Assembly (NCBI GenBank): GCA_029962745.1
Contig: CM057170.1
Span: 20,162,421 to 20,226,420, forward strand
Reading direction: 5' to 3'
Origin: Echinometra lucunter
Taxonomy: Eukaryota > Echinodermata > Echinoidea > Camarodonta > Echinometridae
DNA: 64,000 bases
In this document: positions 20,749 through 34,261 of the stretch, piece after piece
Position numbering within the stretch: position 1 is the stretch's first letter
How the letters are laid out: each line of letters begins with the position of its first letter
Translations under genes and position numbers: made by a program
Notes under the pieces: generated by a model
What the model was told of the DNA's origin: nothing
The model's database searches: none
The model's input: only the letters and a program-made list of their open reading frames with translations

Positions 20749-21448
20749 AAAAGATTACAAGCATCAAAACAGACATTTTCTCAGAATACCTATTTTCACC
20801 AATACAGCATATTACCAGTCAGACACTGAAAATCAACCTCTGAAAATTGAGCTGTAATTGTAGACTAGCAGACAGTGAAGACACCCCACTGATCACTTCA
20901 CCACATGCTCAATCTGTCAGAATTTATTCAGGGAAACTACTCAAACAGCAAGATATATGGCACACTCTATCCCTTATCGCTGACAAGAATGGAATAGATA
21001 GTATCCCTGCTGAAAATACCACAAATACCACTACGCATATTTAGGCTTGTTTTAATGAAAATGTTTTTGAGTACTATGTTTCCTGTACACTCCTACTGAT
21101 TTCAAGTAAGAATCAATCGTTGGAATAGAAATTTGATCTTAGTATTAACACAAGAATATCCTGAGAATTAGAATATCACATAGGAATTGGAATTCCATGT
21201 AAATTTCAATGTAATCAGGAACAGAATAAGTAAGCCATGGCATAGATCATAACCGGGTGAGGAAAACAATAAAAAAGATAAGTGTAATTCATACACAGGA
21301 GCATCAGGCTAAAGGCCATTTATACCCGGTCGACAAAATTCTAAGATTATTGCACAGTCACATTTTCCTGTCCAAAAGTGCCACACCCACTACTGAACCA
21401 GCACAGGTACATCACGGCCCTGATACAAACAACACAGGTTTCACTCAT
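20749..21448. other. AT-rich stretch, nothing recognised
   Basis: Short ORFs only, no splice-bounded exon and no repeat that I can define. Confidence 0.35.
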
Positions 21449-21520
21449 TTAACCCGTTAAACACCAAGCTCGAGATAACTCAGGCTGGGGTCTATGGAAA
21501 ATGTGTGTAATACTGAAATT
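21449..21520 (+). mobile_element. Small TTAA MITE (family B), truncated copy 2
   Basis: Begins TTAAACACC-like after 'tttaacccg' and carries 'gagataactcaggctggggtctatggaaaatgtg', stopping at 'gaaattaac'. It lacks the normal right end. Confidence 0.65.
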
Positions 21521-21770
21521 AACAGAGTACATGTACCACAAATACAGCAGACCCACATAGTCAGTGCAACAGATAACCTGAAAGTGAAAAGCCAACATTT
21601 AGAGGTGTTTAGTGCCTGAAATCGGGCAAAAGCTTTGAAAATGGCATACTTGCCTTGTTTTTCACAGAGATTATTACTGATTTCAAGAATCAACTGGAAC
21701 TGGGACTGACGACAACAGCACCAATGAAAGATTTTAAGTTTGTGATTGATAGGATGATTTATAATTGATT

Positions 21771-21863
21771 TTAACCCGTTGAACACTAAGCCAGAGATAA
21801 ATTGGGCTAGGGCCTAGGGATAATATGTGTTATACTGAAATCGAATCATGCCCTACAGGTTAA
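21771..21863 (+). mobile_element. Small TTAA MITE (family B), copy 3 (93 bp)
   Basis: TTAACCCGTTGAACACTAAG at the left, CTACAGGTTAA at the right. Same internal sequence as the copies at 12.6 and 30.0 kb. Confidence 0.8.
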
Positions 21864-22436
21864 TCAACCACAAGTATTTACTTCAAGAAGATTCAATTCT
21901 ACTTTGCAATGACAATGGGGTGAACAGCAAAGACAAGACATATGGACAGAGATTGACAGTTCATTTGGAAATCCAATCCGTGGGTTTGAATGGATTAAGC
22001 TTTGACACCTCCTGGGTGGAATACAGATTCACCAGGGCGATCAGGTCAAGATCAAAAGGATTATCCTCGATCTCATAAATCAAATCACATGCTGAGGGCT
22101 AAAAGGGTGTAAGCTGTAAGGTAAAAGGATAGGCGCTAATGCCTTTCTGAATCTGAGCAGCCCACTCCTGGCAGCCTCTCAGGTATCACACACATATGGT
22201 TCTCAATCATGGGCTAATAAGGACTGCAATGGATCCTTGATTTAAAAGTCATCATGAAAACTTCAAACACGAATTAGAACAGTATGCGTGTGTCCTAAAA
22301 TTGATATTGTCATGCAAAGTCCAAGAGAGAAAATGAAAAGTTAATGGAAAATGGAAATTTCTCTTATCAGTATACTTCTTCCAGGAGATATAGGTTCTAA
22401 TATTTGTCTTGTTAAACTAAATCATAAAAATACACA
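21864..22436. other. Spacer with a weak exon-like segment
   Basis: Around 22005-22085 the minus strand reads without stops as 'IYEIEDNPFDLDLIALVNLY' and is preceded by acceptor-like 'ttttagccctcag'. No family is recognised, and the segment may equally be part of a dispersed repeat. Confidence 0.2.
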
Positions 22437-22466
22437 TGATGATGATGATGATGATGATGATGATGT

Positions 22467-22510
<44 letters not shown>

Positions 22511-22511
22511 T

Positions 22512-22549
<38 letters not shown>

Positions 22550-22556
22550 TTGATGT

Positions 22557-22603
<47 letters not shown>

Positions 22604-22604
22604 T

Positions 22605-22642
<38 letters not shown>

Positions 22643-22680
22643 TTGATGTCGATGACGTTGATAATAAGATGATGGTGACA
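22437..22680. repeat. (GAT)n microsatellite, about 240 bp
   Basis: Nearly uninterrupted GAT triplets with regular GTT substitutions (GATGTTGAT) every 12-15 units. The poly-Asp, poly-Met, poly-His and poly-Ile ORFs here are frame translations of the repeat. Confidence 0.97.
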
Positions 22681-22798
22681 ATACTGATGATGGACTGAAG
22701 ACGACAATTAAAATGAATTTAACTATTACAACAGCAATTCCATCACAGGTAGGATGTAAATTACCATATTCGTTATGAAACTTCTTCAATGCTCCATG

Positions 22799-22849
<51 letters not shown>

Positions 22850-22850
22850 C
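22799..22850. repeat. (ATC)n microsatellite, inverted relative to the (GAT)n tract
   Basis: Pure (ATC)16-17 on the plus strand, the reverse complement of the tract about 120 bp to its left. Confidence 0.97.
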
Positions 22851-23339
22851 ATTCACCATAACCATTATCCTCATCAACTTCATCATCAATGGATATTCAA
22901 TATGGAAACATTCTATGCATGACAGATACCAGTGATCATGTAGGCAGTCATTAATCACAATTAGATAACAAACTTGGGCCAGGCCTGTCTCCTACATTAT
23001 CACAACAGAGGCAGGATGACTAGTATTATTTTTTTTCTTTTTTCTTCTCTTCAAATATGAATGCAATAATGCATACAACAGAAGGAATACATATGAAATG
23101 TTCACCGAGTTAGATAAGATGTAGAAAGGTCACTATGATGAAAAATGAAGAAGATTATTCACCGGTTCATTATAAGAAATGTCATCTAGCTTCTTCCTTG
23201 ATACTCGGTATCTAGAGGGGGTATTATGTTCTGATGGAATCTTAATGAGAGTCATGATCATGAGCAGGAGCATTCATCACACAATGGCTGGCAAACTCAT
23301 CATGCTGACGGCCCAAGCTAATATTGCTTGTTGGATAAT

Positions 23340-24170
23340 GAAGCAGGAGAGTAGAGGGGGGCAAGAGGGGCACAGGGGTGGAGCAGGGGGTTACGGAAGC
23401 CAGGAAGGGGTGGTGGTGGTGCTGAGAGGGGTTGGAAAGGGGCAGGAAAGAGGATGATGCCGTAGGCGAGTTTTGAAAAGGTTCCCAAAGAAAGTGACAG
23501 AGAATGGCATACACATGGAAAGCGGTGTAAGAGTGTAAGGTGTAAGAGCAGAGGTATATGGAAGGGACACATGGATAGAGGGGTGGGGCAGGGGTTTACG
23601 GAAGCCAGGAAGGGGTGGCATATGGTGCTGAGAGAGGGTGGAAAAGGGGCAGGGAAGAGGATGATGCTGTAGGGAAGTTTTAAAATAAGATATCGAAGCA
23701 ATTGACAGAGAACGTATACAAATGGAAGGTGCAAAGAGGTGTGAGAGAAAAGCAAAGAAGGCAGAGAAGGGGCACAGAGATACGGGGTAGGGCAGGGAGG
23801 GGGTAAATAAACCAGAAATGGATGGCATGTGATGCCGAGAGAGATTGGAAAGAGGATGAAGCTATTGGGAAGTTCTAAAATGAGATACCAAGGCAAGTGA
23901 CAAAGTATGCATACACATGGAAAGTGCAAAGAGAAGTGAGAGAAAAGCAAAGCAGGCACAGAAAGGGCAAAGGGACATGGGGTGAGGCAAGGGGTTACAG
24001 AAACCAGGAAGGGGGGCATATGGTGCTGAGAGAGGTTGGAAAGAGGATGAAGCTATAGGGAAGTTTTAAAATGAGATACCAAATAAAAGTGACAGAAAAT
24101 GTATACATGTGGAAAGGGCAAAGAGCTGTGAGAGAGAAGCAGAGGAGGTACTGAAGGGTATACAGAATCC
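23340..24170. repeat. Tandem repeat, four or more units of about 190-207 bp
   Basis: G-rich units with anchors 'ttacggaagccaggaaggg' at 23391 and 23596, a diverged form at about 23803 and 'ttacagaaaccaggaagg' at 23995. Each unit also contains 'gctgagag..gttggaaa', 'gatgatgc.gtaggg.agtttt' and 'acatggaaag.g'. Spacings are 205, 207 and 192 bp. The long Pro/Leu/Ser-rich minus-strand ORFs through it reflect the repeat and are not called as genes. Confidence 0.9.
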
Positions 24171-26546
24171 ATTATGAGCAAAAACTATCAGTGTGTAAGA
24201 GGCACAAGGGAGTAGAAGAAGAGTGGAAAGGGGTCCAGGGGTGTAGAGATGATGAAAAACAATACAGAAGCAACAGAAGAGGAATGCAAAAACTCAGCGG
24301 AACAGAGAAGTGCGCCATAGGAGTGGTGGAGGCATAGATGGGTAGCTAGACAGGGCAGGGTAGGTGAAAAAGGTTCAGAGAAAGGGTAATCAGAGGGGCA
24401 GGAGGGTGCAGTAGTTCAGGGAACACTGTAAAGGGGCAGAAACATGCATCGAATTGGAAAGACATCAGTACGTACTGGCTATGGGTCAATGGGTCAGACC
24501 GTCAGAGAACTAGTAAGGATATAGATCATAGAGAACTAAGAAAACTTAATCTATGACTGAAAATGTGATTTCAAAGTTACTGATCAGCAACAAAAGTCCA
24601 CTCCTGCTCCTTGAAAGAATTTCCCTAAAAATGGATCAGTGCTAATCTTCAGGCATTCAGGTTCTCTTCGATTGCAAGACCTACCAACACTAAGGGAGAC
24701 ATCACCGTGGAGACTCTACGGAGGTTCAGGTGTCTACCCCATGGGCAAGTCTGAAACAAAATCTTTCGATTTGATTGTTTTCATTCACATGGGCAGTCTC
24801 AATTTAGAACCTGGCTGTCACCATGCATGTTGTTCCTACAATTCAGATGACAGTCTGAATGGCGAGGATGGATGGGTGAAAAAAAAATGCATGTCCAACA
24901 CTTTCTTTTATCACACTTCAACACTTTTGAGGATGCGATAGTTTGTATTGAATTTCTCCATCAAGCCAATATCATGATTATTTCCCAGAAGGGGAGTTAT
25001 AAATCTTGGATAACTAGTCATATCAATCGAAAAATAAAGTGAGATCAGAACTGAATATCTTCGGGTTGGTTGGTGCTACTCTGAGTTTGCGTCTGAACAA
25101 ATGAGTGATCCTTAGCTAGGATAATGCTGAGAAAGCCCTAGTTGCCCAAGAATTTCCACCCCTTGCCCCTTAACCAATCTATACAGACTCAGTGAAGCTG
25201 TAAAAACGGTTACCCTTTACATAGAGGCGACAACTATGATATTTAACCCCAACTTACTTTCTTTATTTTTGGCAAATATAGACAGATAAAACCTGGGAAT
25301 ATAAAATAGCCATGAACAGGGAAAGAACGGCATGATTCCTATTTTTTTTTATACATTTCTTGTACTGGAAGCACAAATCTTTTAAAGATGGCGATGCCTA
25401 AATATTCAACAATTCGAAAGCATACACACCCAACCTCCACAGACAGTAGAACCTGTGAGTACAGTGACCTACTAAGGTACATTACAGGAGATATCTCTCT
25501 GCCCTGACCATGAGCTTCCACTCCGATTTCAAGCACACAATAAGCTCACCATTACTCTCTCGTAAATCAATGAAATTATGACCCAAGATTGAGGTGTGAT
25601 ACCAGCAATACAGAATTTGTCAAGCCATTAGTGAACAAGCAATATACACCACCTCAAGTGTGTTCTACATGGTCATACCGATGATGGAGGAAATGAAGTC
25701 CTCCTCTGAGGATAGTGTCCATCCTGGCATGATGTCTCTGTGGCAGAAGTACTGGTACTAAAATACCTTTTTTAATGTGAATAACATATACAGGTATGTT
25801 CATTTTTGTTCTACAACTAACATTAAAAGAATGAATCTGAACACTTACGAAAGGGTATACACACTTCTCTCAGAATACGATTCCCATGAGTTTAGGGACT
25901 TAATTCACTTTCTTTATTATTAAGCAAAAACCAGTAATATATGTAGTTTTTATTTTATAGAAATTGGAGGAAATTTTACCAGAGTAGACCTGAAGAATCT
26001 CTGTATAGCGCCTGGTGCACAGGACGCAAGTTTGTCGACGCACCGCCACTTACCACAACAACAACTTTAGAAAGGAGCTAGGAAAATTAGTTTTCTAGTG
26101 GGTCAAATCCTACGCTGCATTGCAGGGGAAAAGGGGCTTTCGCCTTTCCATGTTTATTCTTGATCAACAACTTCACTAGATGATCATCAACCTGCAATAC
26201 CTACATGTACATTGTTGGTATTGCAAACCTCTTGAAAAGACACCCAACACTTCTATTCCATTTCGCAGTATATCGCATATTTATCAGAATTACCTATGTC
26301 TCCCTTAATGGGAGCCTAATCATTTACAAGCTATTCTTTTTATTTAGGCTCCCCACATTTTACATTCTCTTTATTTGTGTCTGCCAAGCGTTCATATATC
26401 TTGAAACTTTCTACCTATTTACCGTACATGTATTTTATTTGAGTTCTTTACCATTACATTTTTAAATTGACACTTATTTTTGTAAAATTTGAATTTTTTT
26501 AAATGTAAAAGTGGAACAAATAAACTTCAAGTTAGCAGAATGTCAG
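24171..26546. other. No gene recognised
   Basis: AT-rich to mixed sequence with short unsupported ORFs. A GC-richer spot at 25990-26050 contains a donor-like 'gtggtaagtgg' on the minus strand but no exon could be defined. Confidence 0.35.
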
Positions 26547-26694
26547 CAAGACTGACAGCCCACAAGACCATGAGATTGATAATGTCGGTATCCTGGACCT
26601 TATTAATTTTCATTTGAGGTTATTTGAGACTAAGATAGTCAGTTTTGTGGTCTTTTCATTCTCAGAGCTGTCTGTCTCTTGGGCTGTCGGTCAA
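26547..26694. mobile_element. 148-bp MITE with CAAGACTGACAGCCCA ends
   Basis: Left CAAGACTGACAGCCCACAAG and inverted right CTTGACCGACAGCCCAAGAG. No ORF. Confidence 0.75.
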
Positions 26695-29164
26695 GGGGTG
26701 TCCCATATACATGTAAGTCTCAAAGGAGTAGGAATAGTAGAAGGATGACAGTTATTTACCACAACCTACTACACTTGACACACCATGGCAACATGTGCCC
26801 ATCCCCCCCCCCCCTTCCTAATACAGCCATCACTAGACACATTCCTCAGGATGACCATTAGACCACAAACAGTCTTTTCAATCAGCCTCTTTAATGATAA
26901 TAAAACATTACAATGTTCAGACCGCGGCCCATGCTCAGGCTAATTGTCTTCACAATCTACACCACTTGCATGGGATTTCCAGCAATTTCATTTATTTTCC
27001 GATATGTCCCTTTAAGCTTTTCAAAAAAGCTCAAATAGTTTATTCCAAAATATATTAATAATATAAGTATAACTTTTAAAGGAATCCCTAGAGTAAACAG
27101 GAACTTTTCAATTTCAAGGAGGACATAAATAATTTCTTTATTTAATTTGCCTTTTTCGATTTCTGCTCTCTATTTTTTTTTTCTATATCTGCCCTTTTCT
27201 GTTATTTACTTCCCTTATTGTGGTAGTCATACTAATTTCCCCTGTTCATTTACATTGCATTGTAAATTCAATTTATTTCAGTCTTTAGCTACTATTTTGA
27301 ATGAATAAACCTAAATGAAAAACAAAAAACAAACAAACAGAAATAATAAGCTTTAAGCTTTAATGTATTTATAAGGCCAGTAAGCCTAGACTACAAGGAT
27401 TACATAACTGTCTGCAGATTAGTCTGGGGTTATTCAAAGGCAGGATAAAGGAACACAATAGTAGCTTGACCTCATTCTAAGGTCAGCGTCCTTTGATAAA
27501 GCTCTAATTTATTTGGGTCCCTCTGGGTATCAAAGCCAGAGAAGTCAAATCTACCACACACACACACACACATGAACAGGGACTGGTGTTTTGTTGTGCA
27601 GCCATTCAGTATACAAGTAGGTTGTTTTCATGGGTCCCAAACTCAACACCATCTCACCTTTAAGGCCATATCTCACCGGTCTCCCAGACCTGCTGGAGAC
27701 TGGAAACAGTTTCCCAAAAAATCAAATATGTTTAAAAACTCCCCGCAACCAGCCGAGACTCAGTCACAAACCAGTTTCCAGGCCGCTGAGATACTCCCTT
27801 TAGTATGCTGCGACATACAGTCAAACCTTCAGTAGTGACTACCTTTTGACAGACAATCTGTCTACAACTATAGTACAAATTTTATTAAAGCATATTAAAG
27901 AAACCTGTATAAAAGAAAAATAAAGACCAGTTGCATTCACTATCAGTGCTTTTGCATCCCTTTCTGCATGAGCAGTCTATATGCACAGGGTTCACTGCCG
28001 TATCATGGACTTATAACTAGTATACTTGTATCTATGGTATCTATATAAAGATATTTGCTTCCTTGGTGTCTTTGCTTTATCAACACTGTATCCATCTTGT
28101 CGTAAAAAGATCAAATATTTTATTTCATCTATAAAAATATATGATAATGTCATGAACCTAGATATTTGATCTCCATTTTGAAAAAGTAAAGAATTAATGG
28201 TACCTTTACCATACATGGATCATTAAAGATAAGTATGTCAACCAAATATGGCATTTGAGTGAATTTTGTGTGCACATTCACATTCTAATAACACTGTGTT
28301 TCAGTATAATTCATCAATACTTTTCTTAGTACATTTTACAATGTATGTAATTTCATAGCTCAGGTAAAAATGACATCATGCAAATTTAGTCGTTCCTGTA
28401 GTTTTTTTTTTTAAACAAGTTCATGAAATGCTTTCTGATATAGCTACAGCCCCTTTTGAATACACTACCTCCATGCATAAACCCTTCTACGCAATTTATC
28501 CTCATTCAGCTCATACTAATTACATACCATTGTGTACAAAGCCTGCTCCAATGATCCCGCAAATAAAATATAGCATTTTCAGTGCAAACCGGGCAGAACG
28601 TATCTACATCCAATTTGTCAAACTCTATGAATTGACCTAAAAGCAGCCAGCCAGCCATTAAGCTCTCGCAAATTGGCAACATAAAGTGGCCTAGATAATG
28701 CATGGTTTCATTACACGACCACTCCCATTACACAAATTGCATGATCAAATAAGCATGCATGATATTACTGCCTTCCGTTGTTGGAAGACACTTTTAAATG
28801 TCCAAGAGAAAAAAAAATTAAGTAAGTACTAAGTAGTGGTATATTTGCTTCACTTCAGATCGCCCGCTTCAAAATGCTAGTTAATGACTGCGATAGTACT
28901 GCATAGACCTATTGAGGCTATCATTAGTTGTCAAATTGGCATAAAGGTAGGGTAACCCTCATCACATGCCATATTTCTTTTTTTTTTTTAAATGAAAGGA
29001 ACCTGTAATGAAAAATTCATTTCCTCTTCCTACAAAGATTTTCTTCTGCAGGTATGGCAAGTACCTCACTGAACAATATTTACCTACCGGTACTTACCAT
29101 TAGTAGCAAATGTTCAAGATTTTAATAAAAAAAAAACTTTTATCTTTTCAATCTCCCTTGGGTG
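26695..29164. other. No gene recognised
   Basis: Contains a C10-C12 run near 26805, a (CA)n block at 27557-27571 and a GC-richer piece at 27590-27800 with internally similar 'gtctcccagacctgctggag' and 'tttccaggccgctgagata' motifs that may be a decayed repeat. No exon supported. Confidence 0.35.
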
Positions 29165-29410
29165 GGGGGGGGGGGTGGAGTACACAGGGGCATCACTGGA
29201 CCATCCTGAATGAGGGGGGGGTGTTCTGCACAAAATTTCTGACATTGCCAAAATAAGTCGTCCATTCTTGCAATACATCAAACAACACTCTGGATTTCCA
29301 GTTTTACAACAAGAAATATTTTTAATGGAGGGGTGCCACATGCACCTACCCCATGCTCCCCCTCCACTTCCCCCCCCCCCCATCTTGTAATGCCCCTGTA
29401 CACCCCTTCT
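29165..29410. repeat. Inverted-repeat element with G-tract and C-tract arms
   Basis: Left arm holds a G12 run and 'gtacacaggggcatcac'. The right arm holds a C12 run and 'gtaatgcccctgtacacc', its inverted partner. About 245 bp. The Gly-rich ORF across it is an artefact. Confidence 0.55.
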
Positions 29411-30010
29411 TTCTACGTGTTGATACTCAGTCAGCAAAAGAATAATTCTCCTGTATCTAGACCATAACAATGCCATATCAAATTTTCTTGAAAGACATGG
29501 CTCTCACCTGTGTTTTTATAACATTACCAATACCATACATCTGACACTGTTGCTCAGACCCAGTTTCAATTATTGCCCCCGATTTGAATAATATACTGTA
29601 ATAATCTGATACATATAAACAACGCTAGACCCACAAAGGCGATGAGATTAAAGATAACAATACTCATCTTAAAGGGTAAGCCTTTCATTTCCACTTTTTA
29701 AAGTAAAACAATTAAAAATGTCGAAAAATTTTCATCACTGCAGTAAATCTTAAACTGCCTAGAAAATATATTAGAGATTCAGTATAAGATATCGTATTAT
29801 AACTGTTTTATGGAAAAATTTTGCCTCTTTTCTCTTCATGTTTTCTGGGTGTTTTCTACCGGTAGTCTGAAGAAAATAAACAGCATCTCTCACAAAGTTT
29901 ATATTTCAGAGAAATAAGTAAGTGGTGTTTGTTTCACATGGTATTCCCAGGGCGCGAAATCTCAAAGGGATATTACACCATTAAAAAAACAAGAATCATA
30001 GGTAGCGGTT

Positions 30011-30102
30011 TTAACCGGTTGAACACTAAGCCTGAGATAACTCGGGCTAGGGTCTATGAAAATGTGTGTTACACTGAAATCAAATCATCCTCAATGGGTT
30101 AA
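30011..30102 (+). mobile_element. Small TTAA MITE (family B), copy 4 (92 bp)
   Basis: The best preserved copy: TTAACCGGTTGAACACTAAG to CCTCAATGGGTTAA, so the inverted ends are visible. It stands 8 bp from the family A element that follows. Confidence 0.9.
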
Positions 30103-30110
30103 AAGTCTTA

Positions 30111-30599
30111 AAGACATTGGTTAACATTGTTATGATTTTAAAAAATCTTGTTTTGTTACTTGAAAATGGGATCAACATAAGGGTTATAGTGTAAAAATAC
30201 CAGTCTGAAAGTTTCAAAGTGTAATATCCACAGGAAGTATTGTTAAATATCAAAAATGTGAACCAATGTTTGAAAAATATACGATGGTCGGTTGCACAGA
30301 ATAGACATAAGGAGTGCGCATGTGCATGTGATTCACCTTGCCATACTATGTGTACTGGCGAATCACGCGGCGGGAGGCACATAACAGCATTTTCAAATTC
30401 AAGCAAAGTGGCCCTCTTAGTGATCGTCTCGTGAGACGAAGGATAATAAAATTGCCGTTTACATCTAACTTACACTTTTTCATTCCAAATTATGGTTGGT
30501 TTCAGGGTTTTTGAGTACAAATACAAGTACTCATACACATGTTTCATCTCAGTTTGAGAATTTTTTAAATCAGCTACTCACAAAGTTAGTCAATGCCTT
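30111..30599 (+). mobile_element. TA-flanked element, family A, copy 3 (489 bp)
   Basis: TA|AAGACATTGGTTAAC on the left, GTTAGTCAATGCCTT|TA on the right. Full-length alignment with 13730-14213. No transposase ORF. Confidence 0.9.
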
Positions 30600-32841
30600 T
30601 AAGACTTAGTTATTGTTGTCAGCGGTGAGGGTTGACTCAACCTTTCATCAAATTTCAACTGCACCGAACAAACCAAATCCCAGTCTATTTCATCTATCCC
30701 TCCGATCAAGCCGGGTCCTCATTCATTCACTCTTCCCCCCCCCCCCCATACCAACAGACACTGGCAGGTGGTAAGAGAAATATGGGTTGCCATGGAAACT
30801 GACCTGGGACAAAAATAAAACATATTGCTGGTACGAAAATATGGAACTGGATACTTGCATGTGGAAAACAGGTGTGCTCAATTTTGACGTGCCTGTCAGG
30901 GAGGATGTGGTGGCATGATATATTGCACGTTTCAATTTGACATTTTGAAATGCCATATCTAATCCTTAAATCATAAAATTGCAAAATCCCAGGCAAACAA
31001 ACAACAGCTAATTTACTCCCACATAAATAGCTAATTCACTCCCACATAATAAGAACAATAACCCCATGTTCAGCCTAATGATATATTCATGCATACTTCA
31101 AGAATATAGATTAACTGAAGTGTGCATTTTGTTTGCATACTAAGTACTGAAAGTGTACACTTTTTGCATGACTGTAAGTCTGCATGATTTGATGTTTCAT
31201 GAAAATAAAATCAATCCACTGGAAAGTCTCAAAACTATGACTTTCAACTTGGGTAAAAAGAAAGTGCAAAGCTGCGTCATTCTAAAGACAAAACATTGTC
31301 TGCTTAGAGCCAAGGGGCAATGACTTAAAGAACCTTACAAAACATTTGAATTTTAGATAGTAATTGAATTTTCCATCTGAACCCAAAACAAGTTTTTTTT
31401 TTAAACAATCTTAAGAAAAAATCTAAAGAGGTCGTATTTAGAAATGGTTCAAGACTAAATGCTCACAATTGAATTTTGTACTTTTCTTCGGTTTCTGAAC
31501 TTTCTGGTTCAATTCTTTATTTTCTATTTTCGATTCCAGACGTAATCCTGTATTTTGAGCCAGTTGTTTTGTCTGGGCTCAAACGCTCAGTGGGAGTCTG
31601 GGGATACTGGGAGCATGTTCACACCTGAAGGTTTGTAGTTCTTGTTCCATGTCTTATCAATGACTTTAAAGTGCACCAATTCCCTGAAAAAAAATATGTG
31701 AACAGCTAGTATGTACAAAATACCCCTCCCCCCCCCCAAAAAAAAATAAATAAATAAATAAATGGCATTCTAGGCATCAATGGTTTAGGAGTAGAAGAAA
31801 ATAAAGGATAACAGAAGGCTGCAATGGACAGAATCGAATGGCTGCTCACTTCTGTAGTCACCTCAATTCATGGGCACACCTAAGCGGACATCAACTACTA
31901 TACTATTGTTTTTCATTTATTGACAGTATATATGAACTTACAATATCTATAGAAGTAAAGTAATATTTGAAGCTCACAATATGCAGTAGAGTAACATGGA
32001 ACACACAACATAAAAAACAAAATGTCTTTTGGTATTAAAATGTACATCAAATTATCAATAAATATTTTGTATCGTTTTCGATACTACCAGTAGTAGTAAA
32101 ATACATGTCTTGTTTAGCCTTTTATGAAATTAGAGATGAAATCAATACACTTGATCTTAGCTCCAGTGACTGTTAAAGCATGCAACCCTTTTTTGTTCTA
32201 GGGATAAATCCTACCAGATACTTGCTTCACACACCAGGGTCAAAAGTGGCAAATGCACCTTAGAGTCTTGTCCAAAAGAAATTATGGTAATAAGTATCAG
32301 GATGGGACTTAAACCCACAATATTTTCTGTCACAAATCAAACATTTTTGGGGGGAGGGGGGTATGGCTTTTATTTGGTGGAGGGGGTCTTTCTGTGTTTC
32401 AAATGACCCCTAATGAAACCAAATGGGCAATCTGAACTTATTGCCACATGCAAAAAAGAGAAATAATATCCAACATAAATAGGCATTTGTATGGTGCCGT
32501 CTTCTACAAATAGTCTATTCCGAGGTGCACAAGAAAATATAGAAGCGATGAGGGTCCAGCCGAGTGTCCTTGTGTCAAGTATTGTTGAAAATTGATGAAC
32601 ATAAGGCAAACAATGGGTAAGTGGAACATCTAGCTGAAGATATTACCGATATTGCAAAACTGACTCGATGATGATTGCGTGTACTGTCATGCGTTCAATC
32701 ACATTTCGGCCCGCTGGAAGATTTTGCCTGTATGTGTGAACGTTCAAAGAGAGCCTGAACTGGTGTGGCATGCACCTGCCAGCCAACCTGACTAATTATG
32801 GTTCAATTTCTCCACATGAAGATTGAGAGGGAAAGAGATAA

Positions 32842-32885
<44 letters not shown>

Positions 32886-34214
32886 TGTGATGGAGAAAAG
32901 GAAGAACGGAGGAGAGAAAGGGAAGGTGAGACAGGGGAACAGACAAGCAGACGGCACACATGCTACATCTCACGGCTATATTCTCTTTATTTTGTTGTTT
33001 TCCCCCTGTAGTACAAGACCAAAACAAAGTATGCTATTAGGCTTGTTCGGATAAGAAGTGGAAAATCCCCCATCTTTTTTTCTTCTTTTTTTTAAAAACA
33101 AATAAATGGAATAAGAGGTAGAAAAAAAAGCAAATGCTGAGGCAAGATGTATATTCTTTGCCTCCCGGTGGCAAAAAGCTGTGGACCAATCAAATTCTTT
33201 AAAAGTTAGCACAAAATATGACGTCATGAGTACGTCTGCCCAACTACTGGCAAAACTCTCTTTTATTTGAGCGCAGACGCATTAATACACGTTCATTACC
33301 AGAAGTGGTGTGGTGTAATGCGCCATGTGTGAACATTACAAAAACCCTGTATGGGTTTGGGAGGGGATGCCGTTTTCATATGTGAAAGAGCCTTACCATC
33401 AACATCAACCCAATGTGATATGAACATACGCAAAAAGAGCAATAGTATCTGACAGAATTCAACAGTGAAGTTTTATCAGTATTATGTCTGAACGATATGA
33501 AAAGGATTAATGCAATACAAATTGAAGATACCACATGGACTAACATCATTCTCTCTTTGAGTACAACAGGTGGCAAAAGTTATCTATCCAAAAACAGAGC
33601 AACTTTTTTTTTTTTTTTCAAAGTTGGGAAACGAAAAATTTCTAAAGTATCTGGTTTCATGTTTATCGGATAAACAAAATATGTGCTGTCACACGCCAAA
33701 ACATTTGGTACAATATATTTCAGTTACCAAAGGAATGTTCTCAAATATCCACCTCCTTTTTGAACATTGTGGACTTGTTTTACATCCCTTGTGTCCAGAA
33801 TACAAAATATCTAGGAACAGCTGCAATTCTTTATCCTTTCATTTACTTTTTCGTTTGCCTTTTGTAAGATTTTTAACTTTTTTTAGGGGGGGCATTTCTC
33901 TATCTTCTGCGAGCCTCTTTCATAATGTGAGTTAATTTCATCCTTCACTTGACTTTCACTCTGCATGACCTCATTTAATACAGGGACATTGTTTTGCCCT
34001 TCTTTCCTTTACACCTTCCTACTTTCTAGAAACATGCACCCCCTCCCTCCTCTCTCTCCTTCTTTAGTTCATTTCTGTTCCCATATTCCAAATTATTTCT
34101 GATGACAATTCTTTATCCATATAAATGTCTGGCGAGATATACCCATTCTCTGATCGATCGCTGTCTATTTAGCTCTATATTTCTTGCATAACTAAATTTC
34201 CATCTCTCATGCTC

Positions 34215-34261
<47 letters not shown>

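Noticed and set aside
22005..22085. Minus-strand segment reading IYEIEDNPFDLDLIALVNLY
   Set aside because: Protein-like but only about 27 codons, with weak splice signals; it may belong to a dispersed repeat.
22351..22789. Long poly-Asp, poly-Met, poly-His and poly-Ile ORFs
   Set aside because: They are simply the six-frame translation of (GAT)n with no start context, splice sites or flanking protein sequence.
23318..24019. 233- and 145-codon Pro/Leu/Ser-rich minus-strand ORFs
   Set aside because: They run through the tandem repeat at about 200-bp periods. The frame stays open because of composition, and the repeats differ by frame-changing lengths, so no conserved protein repeat exists.
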